Translations under genes and position numbers: made by a program
Shown: positions 27,071-35,284 of the stretch, in pieces
Position numbering within the stretch: the stretch's first letter is position 1
Layout of the letters: each line of letters opens with the position of its first letter
Assembly (NCBI GenBank): GCA_903872075.1
Contig: CAIQJF010000082.1
Span: 24,255 to 88,254 of the forward strand
DNA: 64,000 nucleotides
Direction: 5' to 3'
Source of the DNA: an uncultured Caulobacteraceae bacterium
GTDB taxonomy: Bacteria > Pseudomonadota > Alphaproteobacteria > Caulobacterales > Caulobacteraceae
Notes under the pieces: model-generated
The model's database searches: none
Seen by the model: only the letters and a program-made list of their open reading frames with translations
Told to the model about the DNA's origin: nothing

Positions 27071-27319
27071 TCAACCGACTGGGCCATCAAGACGCACCCC
27101 AACGACCTCCTCGGCCCCGGTGGGCGCGCGCGGCGTCGGAATGGCCCTGCCAGCCGCCCAATAGCCAAGGATGGCCTCTTCGAGAGCGTCGGCCGCGAGG
27201 AGGCGCGCCTCCGCCATCGTCGCGGCGGCGGTGAGGACCTCGGGCAGATCGGGAAATCGGACGACGACTTCGCCATCCTGCTCGGTGAAGGACGCGGGAT
27301 AGGCCCAGATGGTTTGCAT
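27071..27319 (-). pseudogene. Truncated HicB-like antitoxin
   Basis: This encodes 82 residues starting MQTIWAYPASFTEQDGEVVV, then FPDLPEVLTAAATMAEARLLA. That is the N-terminal HicB partial-RNase-H fold of the longer HicB type, stopping at DGPVG before the C-terminal DNA-binding helix-turn-helix that normally follows ALxxY(W)...RAIPxPxA. No partner HicA of that type is adjacent. A GTG at 27403 would add 28 residues but has no support. I read it as a remnant of a second HicB or a very short orphan antitoxin. Confidence 0.55.
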
Positions 27320-27393
27320 GTTCGCATACCGCCGCAGCGGCCCTCTATTACAATTTGGATGTCGGACGGGCGTTGCAGTTGCGTTCCGCAGCG

Positions 27394-27438
27394 CCCCCTC
27401 CACCCCTCCGGGGTCCCCCTCCCCCGCTTGCGGGGGAG
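27394..27438. repeat. REP-like intergenic element, copy 1
   Basis: CCCCCTCC, a short C/G-rich stem, then CTCCCCC-GCTTGC-GGGGGAG (7-bp stem). The same architecture recurs at 36189-36231. Such CCCCCTCC...GGGGGAG modules occur as dispersed intergenic hairpins in high-GC alphaproteobacteria. Here it lies between the truncated hicB and the terminase gene. Confidence 0.55.
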
Positions 27439-27509
27439 TAGAATCTCGCTCAACTTGACAAATTCGCTAAAAGATTGCAATATGATATTTTCGAAATTCG
27501 GAAAACTTC

Positions 27510-27863
27510 ATGCCCCATCCTCCCACCGCTAGGCTCGATGTCTTTGCCCGGCATATCGCCTCGGGCTGGCCGCCGGTGCTGGCGGCGAAGCAGGCGGGGT
27601 ACAGGAACATGCGCGCCGGGCGGGCCGCCGCGCGGGTCGGCGAGCTGCGGCGGTTTGCCGAGCCTGAGGTGGTCGACTCACCGCCGCCGGCCGTCGCCGC
27701 GCCGAAGAAGAGCCGCTTGGCGAGAGTCGCGGCTCCGGAGGCTAAGGCCGCCCAGACCGCTCCGTCGCCGCCGGCCGAACCCGAACTGACCGAGGCGGAA
27801 TGGCTGGCGCGGTTCGGGCCGTTGCTGCGCGGCGAGACGGGCGGCAGCGGGGCGCGGGCGTGA
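27510..27863 (+). CDS. Phage terminase small-subunit-like protein
   Basis: This encodes 117 residues. The N-terminal 45 residues (ARLDVFARHIASGWPPVLAA, then KQAGYRN) fit the helix-turn-helix of terminase small subunits (xxAAxxAGY). The rest is a Pro/Ala-rich linker and a C-terminal acidic helix. Its stop overlaps the large-subunit gene by four bases (GTGA). TerS recognises packaging sites on phage DNA. The assignment rests on coupling to TerL and on the HTH-like region; sequence alone is weak. Confidence 0.6.
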   Translation: MPHPPTARLDVFARHIASGWPPVLAAKQAGYRNMRAGRAAARVGELRRFAEPEVVDSPPPAVAAPKKSRLARVAAPEAKAAQTAPSPPAEPELTEAEWLARFGPLLRGETGGSGARA

Positions 27864-29305
27864 CCTGGGCGGCGCAGCCGGGGCCGCAGGAGGCCTTCGT
27901 CCTCAGCCCGGTGTTCGAAGTGGTCTATGGCGGGGCGCGGGGCGGGGGAAAGACCGACGCCGCCCTGGGCGATTTCGCACGGCATGCGCAACGGTACGGC
28001 GCGGGGGCCAAGGGCCTGTTGGTGCGGCGGCACCGCGTGGCCCTGGAGCCGACCATCGCCCGGGCGCGGCAGGTGTTCGCCGGGCCGGAGGGCGGCAAAT
28101 GGGTGGAGGCCCGGTCGCGGTTCGATTGGGCGAGCGGGGCGATGCTCTATTTCCGCTACCTGGACAATGACGCCGACGCCGATCTCTATCAGGGGCACGA
28201 CTACAGCCGGGTCTATGTGGAAGAGCTGACGCAGTTCCCCAATCCGGTGGCGGTGGACAAGCTGAAGGCGACCCTGCGCAGCGCGGCCGGCACACCGTGC
28301 GCCTTTCGGGCCACCTGCAATCCCGGCGGGCCGGGCCATGCCTGGGTGAAGGCGCGCTATATCGATCCCGGCCTGGGCGAGCCCATCGCCGAGTCGTTCC
28401 GCAACCCATTCGACGGCACGGTGAGCGAACTGAAGCGCCAGTTCATCCCCGCCCGGCTGGCCGACAACCCGGCGCTGCTGAACAACGATCCAGGCTATGT
28501 CGCCCGGCTGCAGCAGTCGGGCTCGGCCGAGCTGGTGCGGGCCTGGCTGGAGGGCGACTGGAACGTGATCCAGGGCGCCTTCTTCGACGGCTGGTCGAAC
28601 CGCAACATCGTCGCGCCGTTCGCCATACCGCGGCACTGGCTGCGGCTGCGCGCGTTCGAATGGGGCTATGCCGCGCCATTCAGCGTGGGGTGGTGGGCGC
28701 AGGTCGCGGAAGACACGCCGGCGCGGCCGGGCCTGACCCTGCCGCGGGGCTGCCTGGTGCGCTACCGCGAATGGTACGGAAGTACGGGCCGGCCGGGGGA
28801 GGGGCTGCGCCTGGAGGCCGAGGCGGTGGCGCGCGGCATCGTGGAGCGCGAAGCCGGCGAGACGGTCCGGTTCGCGGTGGCCGACCCCTCGATCTTCCGC
28901 CAGGACGGCGGCGCCTCGATCGGCGAGCGGCTGCGCCGGGCGGGTGTAGCGTTCCGCCCGGCCGACAACACAAGGGTGGGCCGGGCCGGGGCCCTGTCGG
29001 GCTGGGATCAGGTGCGGGCGCGGATCGCCGGCGCCGAGGCCGGGCCGATGCTGGCGGTGTTCGACACCTGCCGGGATTTCATCCGAACGGTGCCGGTGCT
29101 GCAGCATGACCGGCTGCGCGCGGAAGACCTCGACACCACGGCCGAGGACCATATCGCCGATGAGACCCGCTATGCCTGCCTGGCGCGGGTGATGGCGCCG
29201 AAGAATGCGGCAGGGGCGGCGACGGCGGATGAGGTTTGGCGGCGGGAGTGGGGTGGGGGGACGCGGGGGGCGGGATATGGGGTGGTCGGGTGGAAGGTGT
29301 CGTGA
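27860..29305 (+). CDS. Phage terminase large subunit (TerL), isolated
   Basis: This encodes 481 residues from a GTG at 27860. The ATPase domain has Walker A GGARGGGKT at 24-32 and Walker B SRVYVEELTQF with Glu121-Glu122. The coupling motif region reads FRATCNPGGPGHAWVKARYI. The RNase-H-like nuclease domain begins at RAFEWGYAAPFSVGWWA; the usual first catalytic Asp (DWGY) is Glu here, while FAVADPSIF and AVFDTCRD provide candidate further acids. The length is normal for TerL. No portal, capsid, protease or tail gene is nearby, so this is a stranded or domesticated packaging pair. Confidence 0.82.
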   Translation: MTWAAQPGPQEAFVLSPVFEVVYGGARGGGKTDAALGDFARHAQRYGAGAKGLLVRRHRVALEPTIARARQVFAGPEGGKWVEARSRFDWASGAMLYFRYLDNDADADLYQGHDYSRVYVEELTQFPNPVAVDKLKATLRSAAGTPCAFRATCNPGGPGHAWVKARYIDPGLGEPIAESFRNPFDGTVSELKRQFIPARLADNPALLNNDPGYVARLQQSGSAELVRAWLEGDWNVIQGAFFDGWSNRNIVAPFAIPRHWLRLRAFEWGYAAPFSVGWWAQVAEDTPARPGLTLPRGCLVRYREWYGSTGRPGEGLRLEAEAVARGIVEREAGETVRFAVADPSIFRQDGGASIGERLRRAGVAFRPADNTRVGRAGALSGWDQVRARIAGAEAGPMLAVFDTCRDFIRTVPVLQHDRLRAEDLDTTAEDHIADETRYACLARVMAPKNAAGAATADEVWRREWGGGTRGAGYGVVGWKVS

Positions 29306-29354
29306 CGCCGTATCGCCAACTAAACCAGCAGCACGAGTGCCGTTCGCAGCAAGC

Positions 29355-29376
29355 GAATGTGATATTTCCCACATTC
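29355..29376. promoter_or_regulatory. Inverted repeat upstream of mucR-like gene
   Basis: GAATGTG-N8-CACATTC, 7-bp arms. It lies 65-86 bases before the GTG start of the MucR-type regulator. Candidate operator. Confidence 0.45.
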
Positions 29377-29378
29377 AC

Positions 29379-29394
29379 TTGTCAGGCGTGACAA
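29379..29394. promoter_or_regulatory. Palindrome overlapping a possible -35 element of mucR-like gene
   Basis: TTGTCA-GGCG-TGACAA, a perfect 6-4-6 inverted repeat just after the previous one. Its right arm resembles a -35 box (TGACA) with a GATAAT -10-like hexamer 18 bp later (29413-29418). Autoregulation by the downstream regulator is a reasonable guess. Confidence 0.45.
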
Positions 29395-29440
29395 ACACCG
29401 GCACCTTGTTGCGATAATTTTAGACGGACAGGAGCAAGCC

Positions 29441-29926
29441 GTGGCCGAAACGAACCCCTCATCGATTCTAGATCTCACGACCGGCATTGTCGCCGCGTTC
29501 GTCGCCAACAACGACACCAAGGCGCAGGACCTGCCGTCACTGATCCAGTCCGTGCAGAAGGCGCTACTCGGCGTCACTCAGCCGGAGAGCGTGGCGGAAG
29601 AACCGAAGGCGCCGGCCGTGCCTATTCGCCGGTCCATCACGCCCGACTACATGATCTGTCTGGAAGACGGCCGCAAATTCAGGACGCTGAAGCGGCACCT
29701 TCGAACCAAATACGGCCTGAGTCCCGACGACTACCGCGCAAAATGGGGTCTGGCGAAGGACTACCCGATGGTCGCGCCGAACTATGCCGCCGCCCGGTCC
29801 CGGCTGGCTAAAGAGGCGGGTCTCGGCCAAGGCGGCCGCCCGGCGGCGAAGGCGACGCCATCCAAGGCGACGGGGGTCAAGGCGACGCCGGGCAAGGCGA
29901 CAAGGCGAGCGAAGGTCGCGCGATAG
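29441..29926 (+). CDS. MucR/Ros-family transcriptional regulator
   Basis: This encodes 161 residues from a GTG at 29441 (AGGAG before it). The N-terminal oligomerisation helix (LDLTTGIVAAFVANN...LIQSVQKAL) precedes the MucR zinc-finger region: DYMICLEDGRKFRTLKRHL, then YGLSPDDYRAKWGL. Ligand candidates are Cys73, Asp76 and His86; the usual fourth His is not in the standard place, as in many MucR-type proteins. The C-terminus has four KAT-type Ala/Lys/Thr repeats, unlike typical MucR and reminiscent of a basic histone-H1-like tail. MucR proteins bind AT-rich DNA as H-NS-like silencers. It sits between the terminase and a VapBC-like pair. Confidence 0.87.
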   Translation: MAETNPSSILDLTTGIVAAFVANNDTKAQDLPSLIQSVQKALLGVTQPESVAEEPKAPAVPIRRSITPDYMICLEDGRKFRTLKRHLRTKYGLSPDDYRAKWGLAKDYPMVAPNYAAARSRLAKEAGLGQGGRPAAKATPSKATGVKATPGKATRRAKVAR

Positions 29927-30008
29927 GCTAGCCCGGTCCCCGTTCTTGAGTTTTCCGCCGGGCAATTCCGCCGGACGCCTTCCTTGATCGATCCGGCTCA
30001 ATCGACTA

Positions 30009-30037
30009 TGTTGGACAAAAGCAAAATTTGTTGGACA
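30009..30037. repeat. Direct repeat upstream of VapB-like antitoxin
   Basis: TGTTGGACA occurs at 30009-30017 and again at 30029-30037, 20 bp apart (two helical turns) and ending at the likely start codon. Candidate operator half-sites for the TA pair. Confidence 0.5.
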
Positions 30038-30366
30038 TGGCGATGGCCAAGGCCTCTGAGACCGAACACGGCGGCGTCGCCGAGAGCGATGCGAGCGCGA
30101 GCCGCATCGTGGCGGTGCACGACACGCAGGTGGCGTCCGTCATGTCGGCCGCCCAGCGGTCCGGTTTGCTTCAGGAAAAGAGCGGCCGGATTGGCGGCCG
30201 GGTCAGCCCGGTGCTGGTCGAGCGGGCCAAGGCGCGGACCGGTCTTCAGTCCGACACCGATCTGATTGAGTTCGCCCTGGCTAACATCGCGCTGGAGGAC
30301 AGGTTCGCCGAGGCCTTCAGGGCCGCGCGCGGCGCGGTGGACGCGGATTTGACGCTCGGGGTCTGA
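30037..30366 (+). CDS. VapB-like antitoxin
   Basis: This encodes 109 residues from the ATG at 30037; an in-frame TTG at 30028 is possible. The C-terminal half shows GRVSPVLVERAKARTGLQSD and EFALANIALED, the pattern of antitoxins paired with PIN-domain toxins. It ends one base before the toxin start region, so the two are in one operon. The antitoxin would bind and inhibit the PIN protein and repress the promoter. Confidence 0.75.
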   Translation: MAMAKASETEHGGVAESDASASRIVAVHDTQVASVMSAAQRSGLLQEKSGRIGGRVSPVLVERAKARTGLQSDTDLIEFALANIALEDRFAEAFRAARGAVDADLTLGV

Positions 30367-30367
30367 C

Positions 30368-30940
30368 TTGGCCGGATTTGACGTCGCCGCCGCCCGTCGC
30401 TGGGCGGCGCGGCTGGATCCGGGCCGGACGCTGGCGCGGCGCGCGGACGCGGCGCTGCCGTTCGCAGGTGTCGACGATCTGGCCGGACAACCCCTGCTTC
30501 TCGATACCTGCGTCTACATCGACCAGATGCAAGGGCGGGCTCCCAAGCTGGTCGAACACTTGATCGACACCCGACAGGTCAACCATTCGGCGGTGGCCAT
30601 TCAGGAGCTGATGCACACGGTTGGCGCCCTCGATCCCGCCGATCGGCGCACTCCCGCCGTGGTTCAGACGGTCTGCGGGCTGGTCGAGGCCATGCCGGAG
30701 CACCGGATTTTTACGCCCGACGCCGACGTCCTGGGGAGAGCGGCGCTTCTGGCCGGTCTGTTGTCCCGGCTTCAGGGCTACGCCCGGGATGCGAGGTTGA
30801 AGGCCCTTCAGGATTGCGTGCTGTTCCTGCAGACGCAGAAGCTCGGCTTCATCGTTCTGACAGCCAACCTCGCCGAATTCGATCTTCTGCTGCAGCTCGC
30901 GCCGACGGGCCGGGTTCTCTTCTATCGGAACGGCAATTGA
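30368..30940 (+). CDS. PIN-domain (VapC-like) toxin
   Basis: This encodes 190 residues from a TTG at 30368. The PIN acid set is visible: LLLDTCVYID (Asp46), AIQELMH (Glu80), LQDCVLF (Asp149) and LTANLAEFD (Asn167/Asp172). PIN ribonucleases cut RNA, typically tRNA or rRNA. The protein is longer than typical VapC (~130) because of an N-terminal ~40-residue extension rich in Ala/Arg. The pair converges with the prephenate dehydrogenase-like gene 16 bp downstream. Confidence 0.82.
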   Translation: MAGFDVAAARRWAARLDPGRTLARRADAALPFAGVDDLAGQPLLLDTCVYIDQMQGRAPKLVEHLIDTRQVNHSAVAIQELMHTVGALDPADRRTPAVVQTVCGLVEAMPEHRIFTPDADVLGRAALLAGLLSRLQGYARDARLKALQDCVLFLQTQKLGFIVLTANLAEFDLLLQLAPTGRVLFYRNGN

Positions 30941-30956
30941 CGGCGACCGTGTCCGG

Positions 30957-31664
30957 TCAGTTGCCGACGCCGACCTGTCTGAGCAGGTCGCGGGCCTGAT
31001 CCACGAAGGCGGTCGCCACCTCGGCCGCGAAGGGGTTCTGGGTCTGGATGGCGGTGAAGAGCTCGAAGGTGTCGGCGCCGATCAGGCCGCAGAGGTCCAG
31101 CAGGTGCTGGTAGGACTGGGTCTTGAGCTGCTCGTCGGGGATGCCCATGCGGGACAGGGAGCGGCCGATAAGGTGGGTCAGGGCCTGGACATAGGCCATC
31201 TCGCGGTCGTGCTCTTCAGGTGTGGTGATGGTCACCGTCAGGCCGAGCCGCCGGCCGCCCCGCACCGGGCAGACCACCAGGCGCAGGCCGGCCACGCCGT
31301 TCCGGGCGCTCTGCGGCCCGAACAGGGGGTGGGTCGCCACGAGGTCGGCGTGGGCGGGCAGGATCTCGCTCATCCACCGGGCCGGCAGCATCTTCACCGA
31401 GCCCACGTCGGCGACGAGGGCGCCCGGCTTCACATACGGGGCCATGGCGGCGAACACCTCGCGCATGGCCGCCACCGGCGCGGCCACCACCACGACCTCG
31501 CAGGCGGCGGCCTCCGGGAGGGTTCCAAAGGCGACGCCCAGCTCTTCCGCCGCCACCCTGGCCGCGGGCGCGGCGTCGGTGACGATCAGCTCGAAATGCT
31601 CGCGGAGCACCCCCGCGGCCAACCGGCCGAACTGTCCGAACCCGATGAGGCCTAGTCGCTGCAT
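30957..31664 (-). CDS. Prephenate/arogenate dehydrogenase-like protein (TyrA family)
   Basis: This encodes 235 residues. The NAD(P) motif GLIGFGQFGRL is at ~4, VVAAPVAAMREVF mid-way, DVGSVKMLPARWM and THPLFGPQSARNG carry the TyrA active-site His. C-terminal helices (EQLKTQSYQHLLDLCGL...ELFTAIQTQNPFA) complete the domain. The protein is short for the family (usual ~290). It likely converts prephenate or arogenate in tyrosine synthesis. Its start is divergent from the LLM flavin enzyme gene. Confidence 0.82.
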   Translation of the reverse strand: MQRLGLIGFGQFGRLAAGVLREHFELIVTDAAPAARVAAEELGVAFGTLPEAAACEVVVVAAPVAAMREVFAAMAPYVKPGALVADVGSVKMLPARWMSEILPAHADLVATHPLFGPQSARNGVAGLRLVVCPVRGGRRLGLTVTITTPEEHDREMAYVQALTHLIGRSLSRMGIPDEQLKTQSYQHLLDLCGLIGADTFELFTAIQTQNPFAAEVATAFVDQARDLLRQVGVGN

Positions 31665-31829
31665 GGCCGCTGCTTAGGCCGGTCGCCGCCGTTTCGCAAA
31701 GCGTGCGGTGGGCCGCGCGGGTTCAGGCTGCGGGGCGCCGTCATTACCCCCTCGCCACCCCCGCCGAAATGCGCTTGAATCGACGGACGAGCCCGGCCGC
31801 CAAGACGCCGGGCCGGGAGGACCTGAGAG

Positions 31830-33062
31830 ATGAAGTTCGGCGTGTTCTATGAGCATCAGCTGCCCAAGCCCTGGGCCGAGGGCGACGAGGCGCGGCTGTT
31901 CCACAACGCCCTCGAGCAGGTGGTGCTGGCCGACCGGCTGGGCTTCGATCACGCCTGGGAGGTGGAGCATCACTTCCTGGACGAATATTCCCATTCCTCG
32001 GCGCCGGAGGTGTTCCTGGCCGCCGCCGCCTCGGTGACGAAAAACATCCGCCTGGGCCACGGCATCCGGCAGGTGATCGCCAACTACAACCACCCTGCCC
32101 GCAGCGCCGAGTGCATCGCCACCCTGGACATCATGTCCCACGGCCGGGTAGATTTCGGCATCGGCGAGGGGGCGACGCGGCTGGAGCTGGGCGGCTTCCA
32201 TATCCCGGCGCGCGAGAAGCGGGCCATGGCCCTGGAGGCGGCCGAGCAGATCGCCAATATGCTGGCGCTCGATCCCTATCCGGGCTTCGAGGGCAAGAGC
32301 TTCTCCATGCCCTGTCGCAATGTGCTGCCCAAGCCGATGCAGAAGCCGCATCCGCCCATGTGGATGGCCTGCACCAACCGCGACACGATCCGGATCGCCG
32401 CCTCGATCGGCGTGGGGGCCCTGGCCTTCTCGTTCATCGATCCGGACGAGGCCAAGGCCTGGGCGGACATCTATTACGGGATCATCAAGTCGGACGCCTG
32501 CAAGCCCATCGGCCATACTGTGAACGCCAATATCGCCATGGTCTCCAACTTCTCGATCCACCACGACCGGGCCGAGGCGATCCGGCGCGGCCATGAGGGG
32601 TTCGAGTTCTTCGGCTATGCCTTGAACGCCCTGGTGGCCCACGACACCGTGCCCGGGCGCACCGATCTGTGGAACGAATACCTGGCCAAGCGGGGCGACC
32701 GCACCGAGCAGGTGATCGCCGAAGCCGCCGCCCATGGGGCGCCCTCCACCGGCATCGGCACGCCCGACGACATGCGCCGGCATCTGACGGCGTTCGAGGA
32801 GTCGGGCATCGATCAGGTGATCTTCATGCAGCAGGCCGGCCGCAACCGGCACGAGCACATCTGCCAGTCACTGGAGCTGTTCGCCGCCGAGGTGATGCCG
32901 GAGTTCAAGGCCCGTGTCGCCGCGCGGGAAGCGCGAAAGGCCGAGGAGCTGGCGCCCGATATCGCCGCGGCCCTGGCCCGGAAGGACTGGATGAAGCCCC
33001 TGGCCGACGACGAGATCCCGGTGGTGCGGGCGTCGGTGGCCAAGGCGCAGGTGGGGCGGTAG
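31830..33062 (+). CDS. LLM-class flavin-dependent monooxygenase
   Basis: This encodes 410 residues of the bacterial luciferase-like monooxygenase fold: FGVFYEHQLPKPW at the start, FDHAWEVEHHFLDEYSHSSAPEVFL, GHGIRQV and SHGRVDFGIGEG. A TIM barrel binding reduced FMN is expected; the enzyme oxidises an organic substrate with O2. GGGAGG lies before the ATG. Length is slightly above the usual ~350, with an extended C-terminus (ARKAEELAPDIAAALARKDW). The substrate is unknown. Confidence 0.87.
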   Translation: MKFGVFYEHQLPKPWAEGDEARLFHNALEQVVLADRLGFDHAWEVEHHFLDEYSHSSAPEVFLAAAASVTKNIRLGHGIRQVIANYNHPARSAECIATLDIMSHGRVDFGIGEGATRLELGGFHIPAREKRAMALEAAEQIANMLALDPYPGFEGKSFSMPCRNVLPKPMQKPHPPMWMACTNRDTIRIAASIGVGALAFSFIDPDEAKAWADIYYGIIKSDACKPIGHTVNANIAMVSNFSIHHDRAEAIRRGHEGFEFFGYALNALVAHDTVPGRTDLWNEYLAKRGDRTEQVIAEAAAHGAPSTGIGTPDDMRRHLTAFEESGIDQVIFMQQAGRNRHEHICQSLELFAAEVMPEFKARVAAREARKAEELAPDIAAALARKDWMKPLADDEIPVVRASVAKAQVGR

Positions 33063-33114
33063 GGGGGCGGGCAACCGTCTTCTGGGACACCCCAGTAAAT
33101 CAATTCTGTTTCAG

Positions 33115-34926
33115 TCAGCGGATGAGAATGGGGTCCGAATAGCTCGAGAAAAACGAGTCGTTCGGCGCAATTGCCTTAACCCAAAACCTATATTTCACGT
33201 TTCTCTTTAGCCCTACCAGGTAATGTGTGGTTTTCGGGGTTCCAGCATCTTGGTCTTCTCCGCCATCGGGACTCGATATAACCGTGTAACCCGTCACGAA
33301 ATCCAACGATGACCGCGAAAATGCGACGTTCACCTCGCCTGATTGGCCGTGTATGATGGAGGCCGTTGGGATGCCGGGTTTATTCGAATCTGCGTTGAGA
33401 GAGTAGAAGCGGTATCTTAAATCCGCGTCTGGGCCAGTTGTCGTGATGATGCTGGCGCAGTCAGTACCGACCGTCGGGCCACGACTTGGAGTCGCTGCTA
33501 ATACTTCATAAAGAGAAACTTCGGAATCGAACTGATTTAAGCCCTGTTTATACAAAGCATCCAACAAAGAGTTGCAAAACAACAGATTTTCATTCTTTTG
33601 ATTTTTGCTATTCGATATATACGTTGTATACCACGGTTGAGAAAAAACCCAATCTTGTATCACAAACTGAGACGATAGTTTGGACTGCAAAACGATTTCT
33701 CTATAGGCATTAATCTGAGAAATAATGCCGTTTCGAATCGCCTGTACTCTATTACTAATTAAGACATTCGTGTAGAGGTTTGGACCATTAGAACCTTCAT
33801 TTGTCGAGGGATTGCCCGAGGGGGCTGCTCTGTACTGGAGTATATATGGGGACGTATTCAGCGAATCCTTTGTTACGAACTGTCCGGTCGCATTGTCATG
33901 GCAAATGTTTGCTGTAGAAAAATAGGACGGTCGAGGGCATGTAAACGTGACCAACCATGATGCTAAAATGTAGGCCTGACCTCTCTCGGCTTTGAAATCT
34001 CGTGACAACGTGCCATTTTCGGGATTTTCGAGCGCTCCCTTGACGATAGTGGCTGGCACCAATCCATCGATTCTCACATATTGATTTTGCGGGTCATAAC
34101 TTTGAAAAATCTTTCCAGCCGCATAGTCTTCCGAAACGTCTCTCGTAAGCGCGCCGCCGATAGCCGCATCGATCGCACTCGAAGCGTTGTTTATTTCGGA
34201 TTTTGACAGCGTCGTGAGCAATGAAGAGGTTGGAGCCGCGATGCTGACAGCTGTTTTAACGGCTTGAAAAATAACAGCGGCAGCATCATTTTTCCCATCG
34301 TTATTTATATCTTCATGAAAGTGTATTGATAGTCTCGTATTTGGTCCGATTCGAAAGAAAGAAGAACTAACATCATTGTGACTAATAGACGTAGAAAATA
34401 CGTCTCCTGTTCCGCGAGCGCTATCGTGATCGATCGCAAACAAAGGAACCGTTTGCATCAGATCGGGGTATTTAATGCTTATATTTACTACCTCTGCTAT
34501 ATGAATTGTTTTGTGCACAAATAATCGCTCTAACCAATTTCTATGTTCTTTATCGTAATCTCGCACAATTGGTTTGTTTTGAGAACCATCTCCCGTCGAA
34601 TATTGATTGTTATTGTTCGCGTATCGACAATTTGTGGGATTGTCGGCGGGAGAGCAGGAAATTATATCTAATTTAGAGTACATATCAGATAAATCCAGGA
34701 CCGTATTCCTGGACCACTCGTTGGTGCTGACATCTATAAATCGAATGATGGACAACGGATGAGAGGCGCTTGTGGACAAATGAGCAGGCGGAGCACTCGT
34801 TGCGCTGGCCGGCTGAGCCCAGGTAGAAACAGACCAAGAAAGGGTTGGAAGTGCTAGTGTAGCAAACAGCCAACGGAAGCGGCTTCTGCCGCGCTGAACG
34901 CTCGACCCGTTCATGTGTTGCCCCAT
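33115..34926 (-). CDS. Low-GC exported protein with C-terminal fibronectin III-like domain
   Basis: This encodes 603 residues from the ATG at 34926 (an alternative ATG at 34914 has GGGG before it, and the frame is open to 34977). An exported N-terminus (RFRWLFATLALPTLSWSVSTW) precedes a large domain rich in Ser, Asn, Asp and Thr. INNDGKNDAAAV resembles a calcium-binding DxNxDGxxD loop. The last ~80 residues (FVTGYTVISSPDGGEDQ ... YLVGLKRNVKYRFWVKAIA) fit fibronectin III. Codon use is strongly AT-biased compared with the neighbours, so acquisition by transfer is likely. I do not recognise the main domain. Confidence 0.72.
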   Translation of the reverse strand: MGQHMNGSSVQRGRSRFRWLFATLALPTLSWSVSTWAQPASATSAPPAHLSTSASHPLSIIRFIDVSTNEWSRNTVLDLSDMYSKLDIISCSPADNPTNCRYANNNNQYSTGDGSQNKPIVRDYDKEHRNWLERLFVHKTIHIAEVVNISIKYPDLMQTVPLFAIDHDSARGTGDVFSTSISHNDVSSSFFRIGPNTRLSIHFHEDINNDGKNDAAAVIFQAVKTAVSIAAPTSSLLTTLSKSEINNASSAIDAAIGGALTRDVSEDYAAGKIFQSYDPQNQYVRIDGLVPATIVKGALENPENGTLSRDFKAERGQAYILASWLVTFTCPRPSYFSTANICHDNATGQFVTKDSLNTSPYILQYRAAPSGNPSTNEGSNGPNLYTNVLISNRVQAIRNGIISQINAYREIVLQSKLSSQFVIQDWVFSQPWYTTYISNSKNQKNENLLFCNSLLDALYKQGLNQFDSEVSLYEVLAATPSRGPTVGTDCASIITTTGPDADLRYRFYSLNADSNKPGIPTASIIHGQSGEVNVAFSRSSLDFVTGYTVISSPDGGEDQDAGTPKTTHYLVGLKRNVKYRFWVKAIAPNDSFFSSYSDPILIR

Positions 34927-35284
34927 GTGAAAAGATATATATCCTCTCAGGTCAACACATGTACCATTTAGAGTCAATGGACGGTCAGATGGTCGAGCGA
35001 AACGGGTCGTCCATGCAGGTCATCGTGAGCAAGTTCCTGCGATTTGAAAAGGAGAGCCGCTTTCAAGGGTGTGAAATCATTGAATGAAAGAGTCGGGCGG
35101 CAGGATTGAAAGATATCCATCATCCCGTTTGGTTGTTCGCGGTCGCATGAGTCTCTCTGGCGGGCCTCGTGAAAGGCGTTGGCTCATATCCACCGCCAGA
35201 TAGTGTCGCGCGCCAGTCAGACGTGATAGATTGAGATAGGCGTCGCGCGGCCTCGCGCGCGGGCCCAGAGGCAGGAGGGACGCC
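34927..35284. other. 358-bp intergenic, AT-richer stretch
   Basis: This gap separates the divergent starts of the fibronectin-like gene and the PEP-tail gene. It contains a small plus-strand frame at 34977-35087 (36 codons, no RBS, no motif), which is probably chance. GGCAGGAGGG at its right edge is the ribosome-binding site of the next gene. Otherwise I see no repeat, transposase or RNA. Confidence 0.55.

Noticed and set aside
27467..29374. Long minus-strand frame opposite the terminase
   Set aside because: Pro/Arg-rich without a domain; the plus-strand TerL motifs are clear.
34977..35087. 36-codon plus-strand frame beside the low-GC gene
   Set aside because: No RBS, no motif and no coupling; probably chance in an AT-richer stretch.
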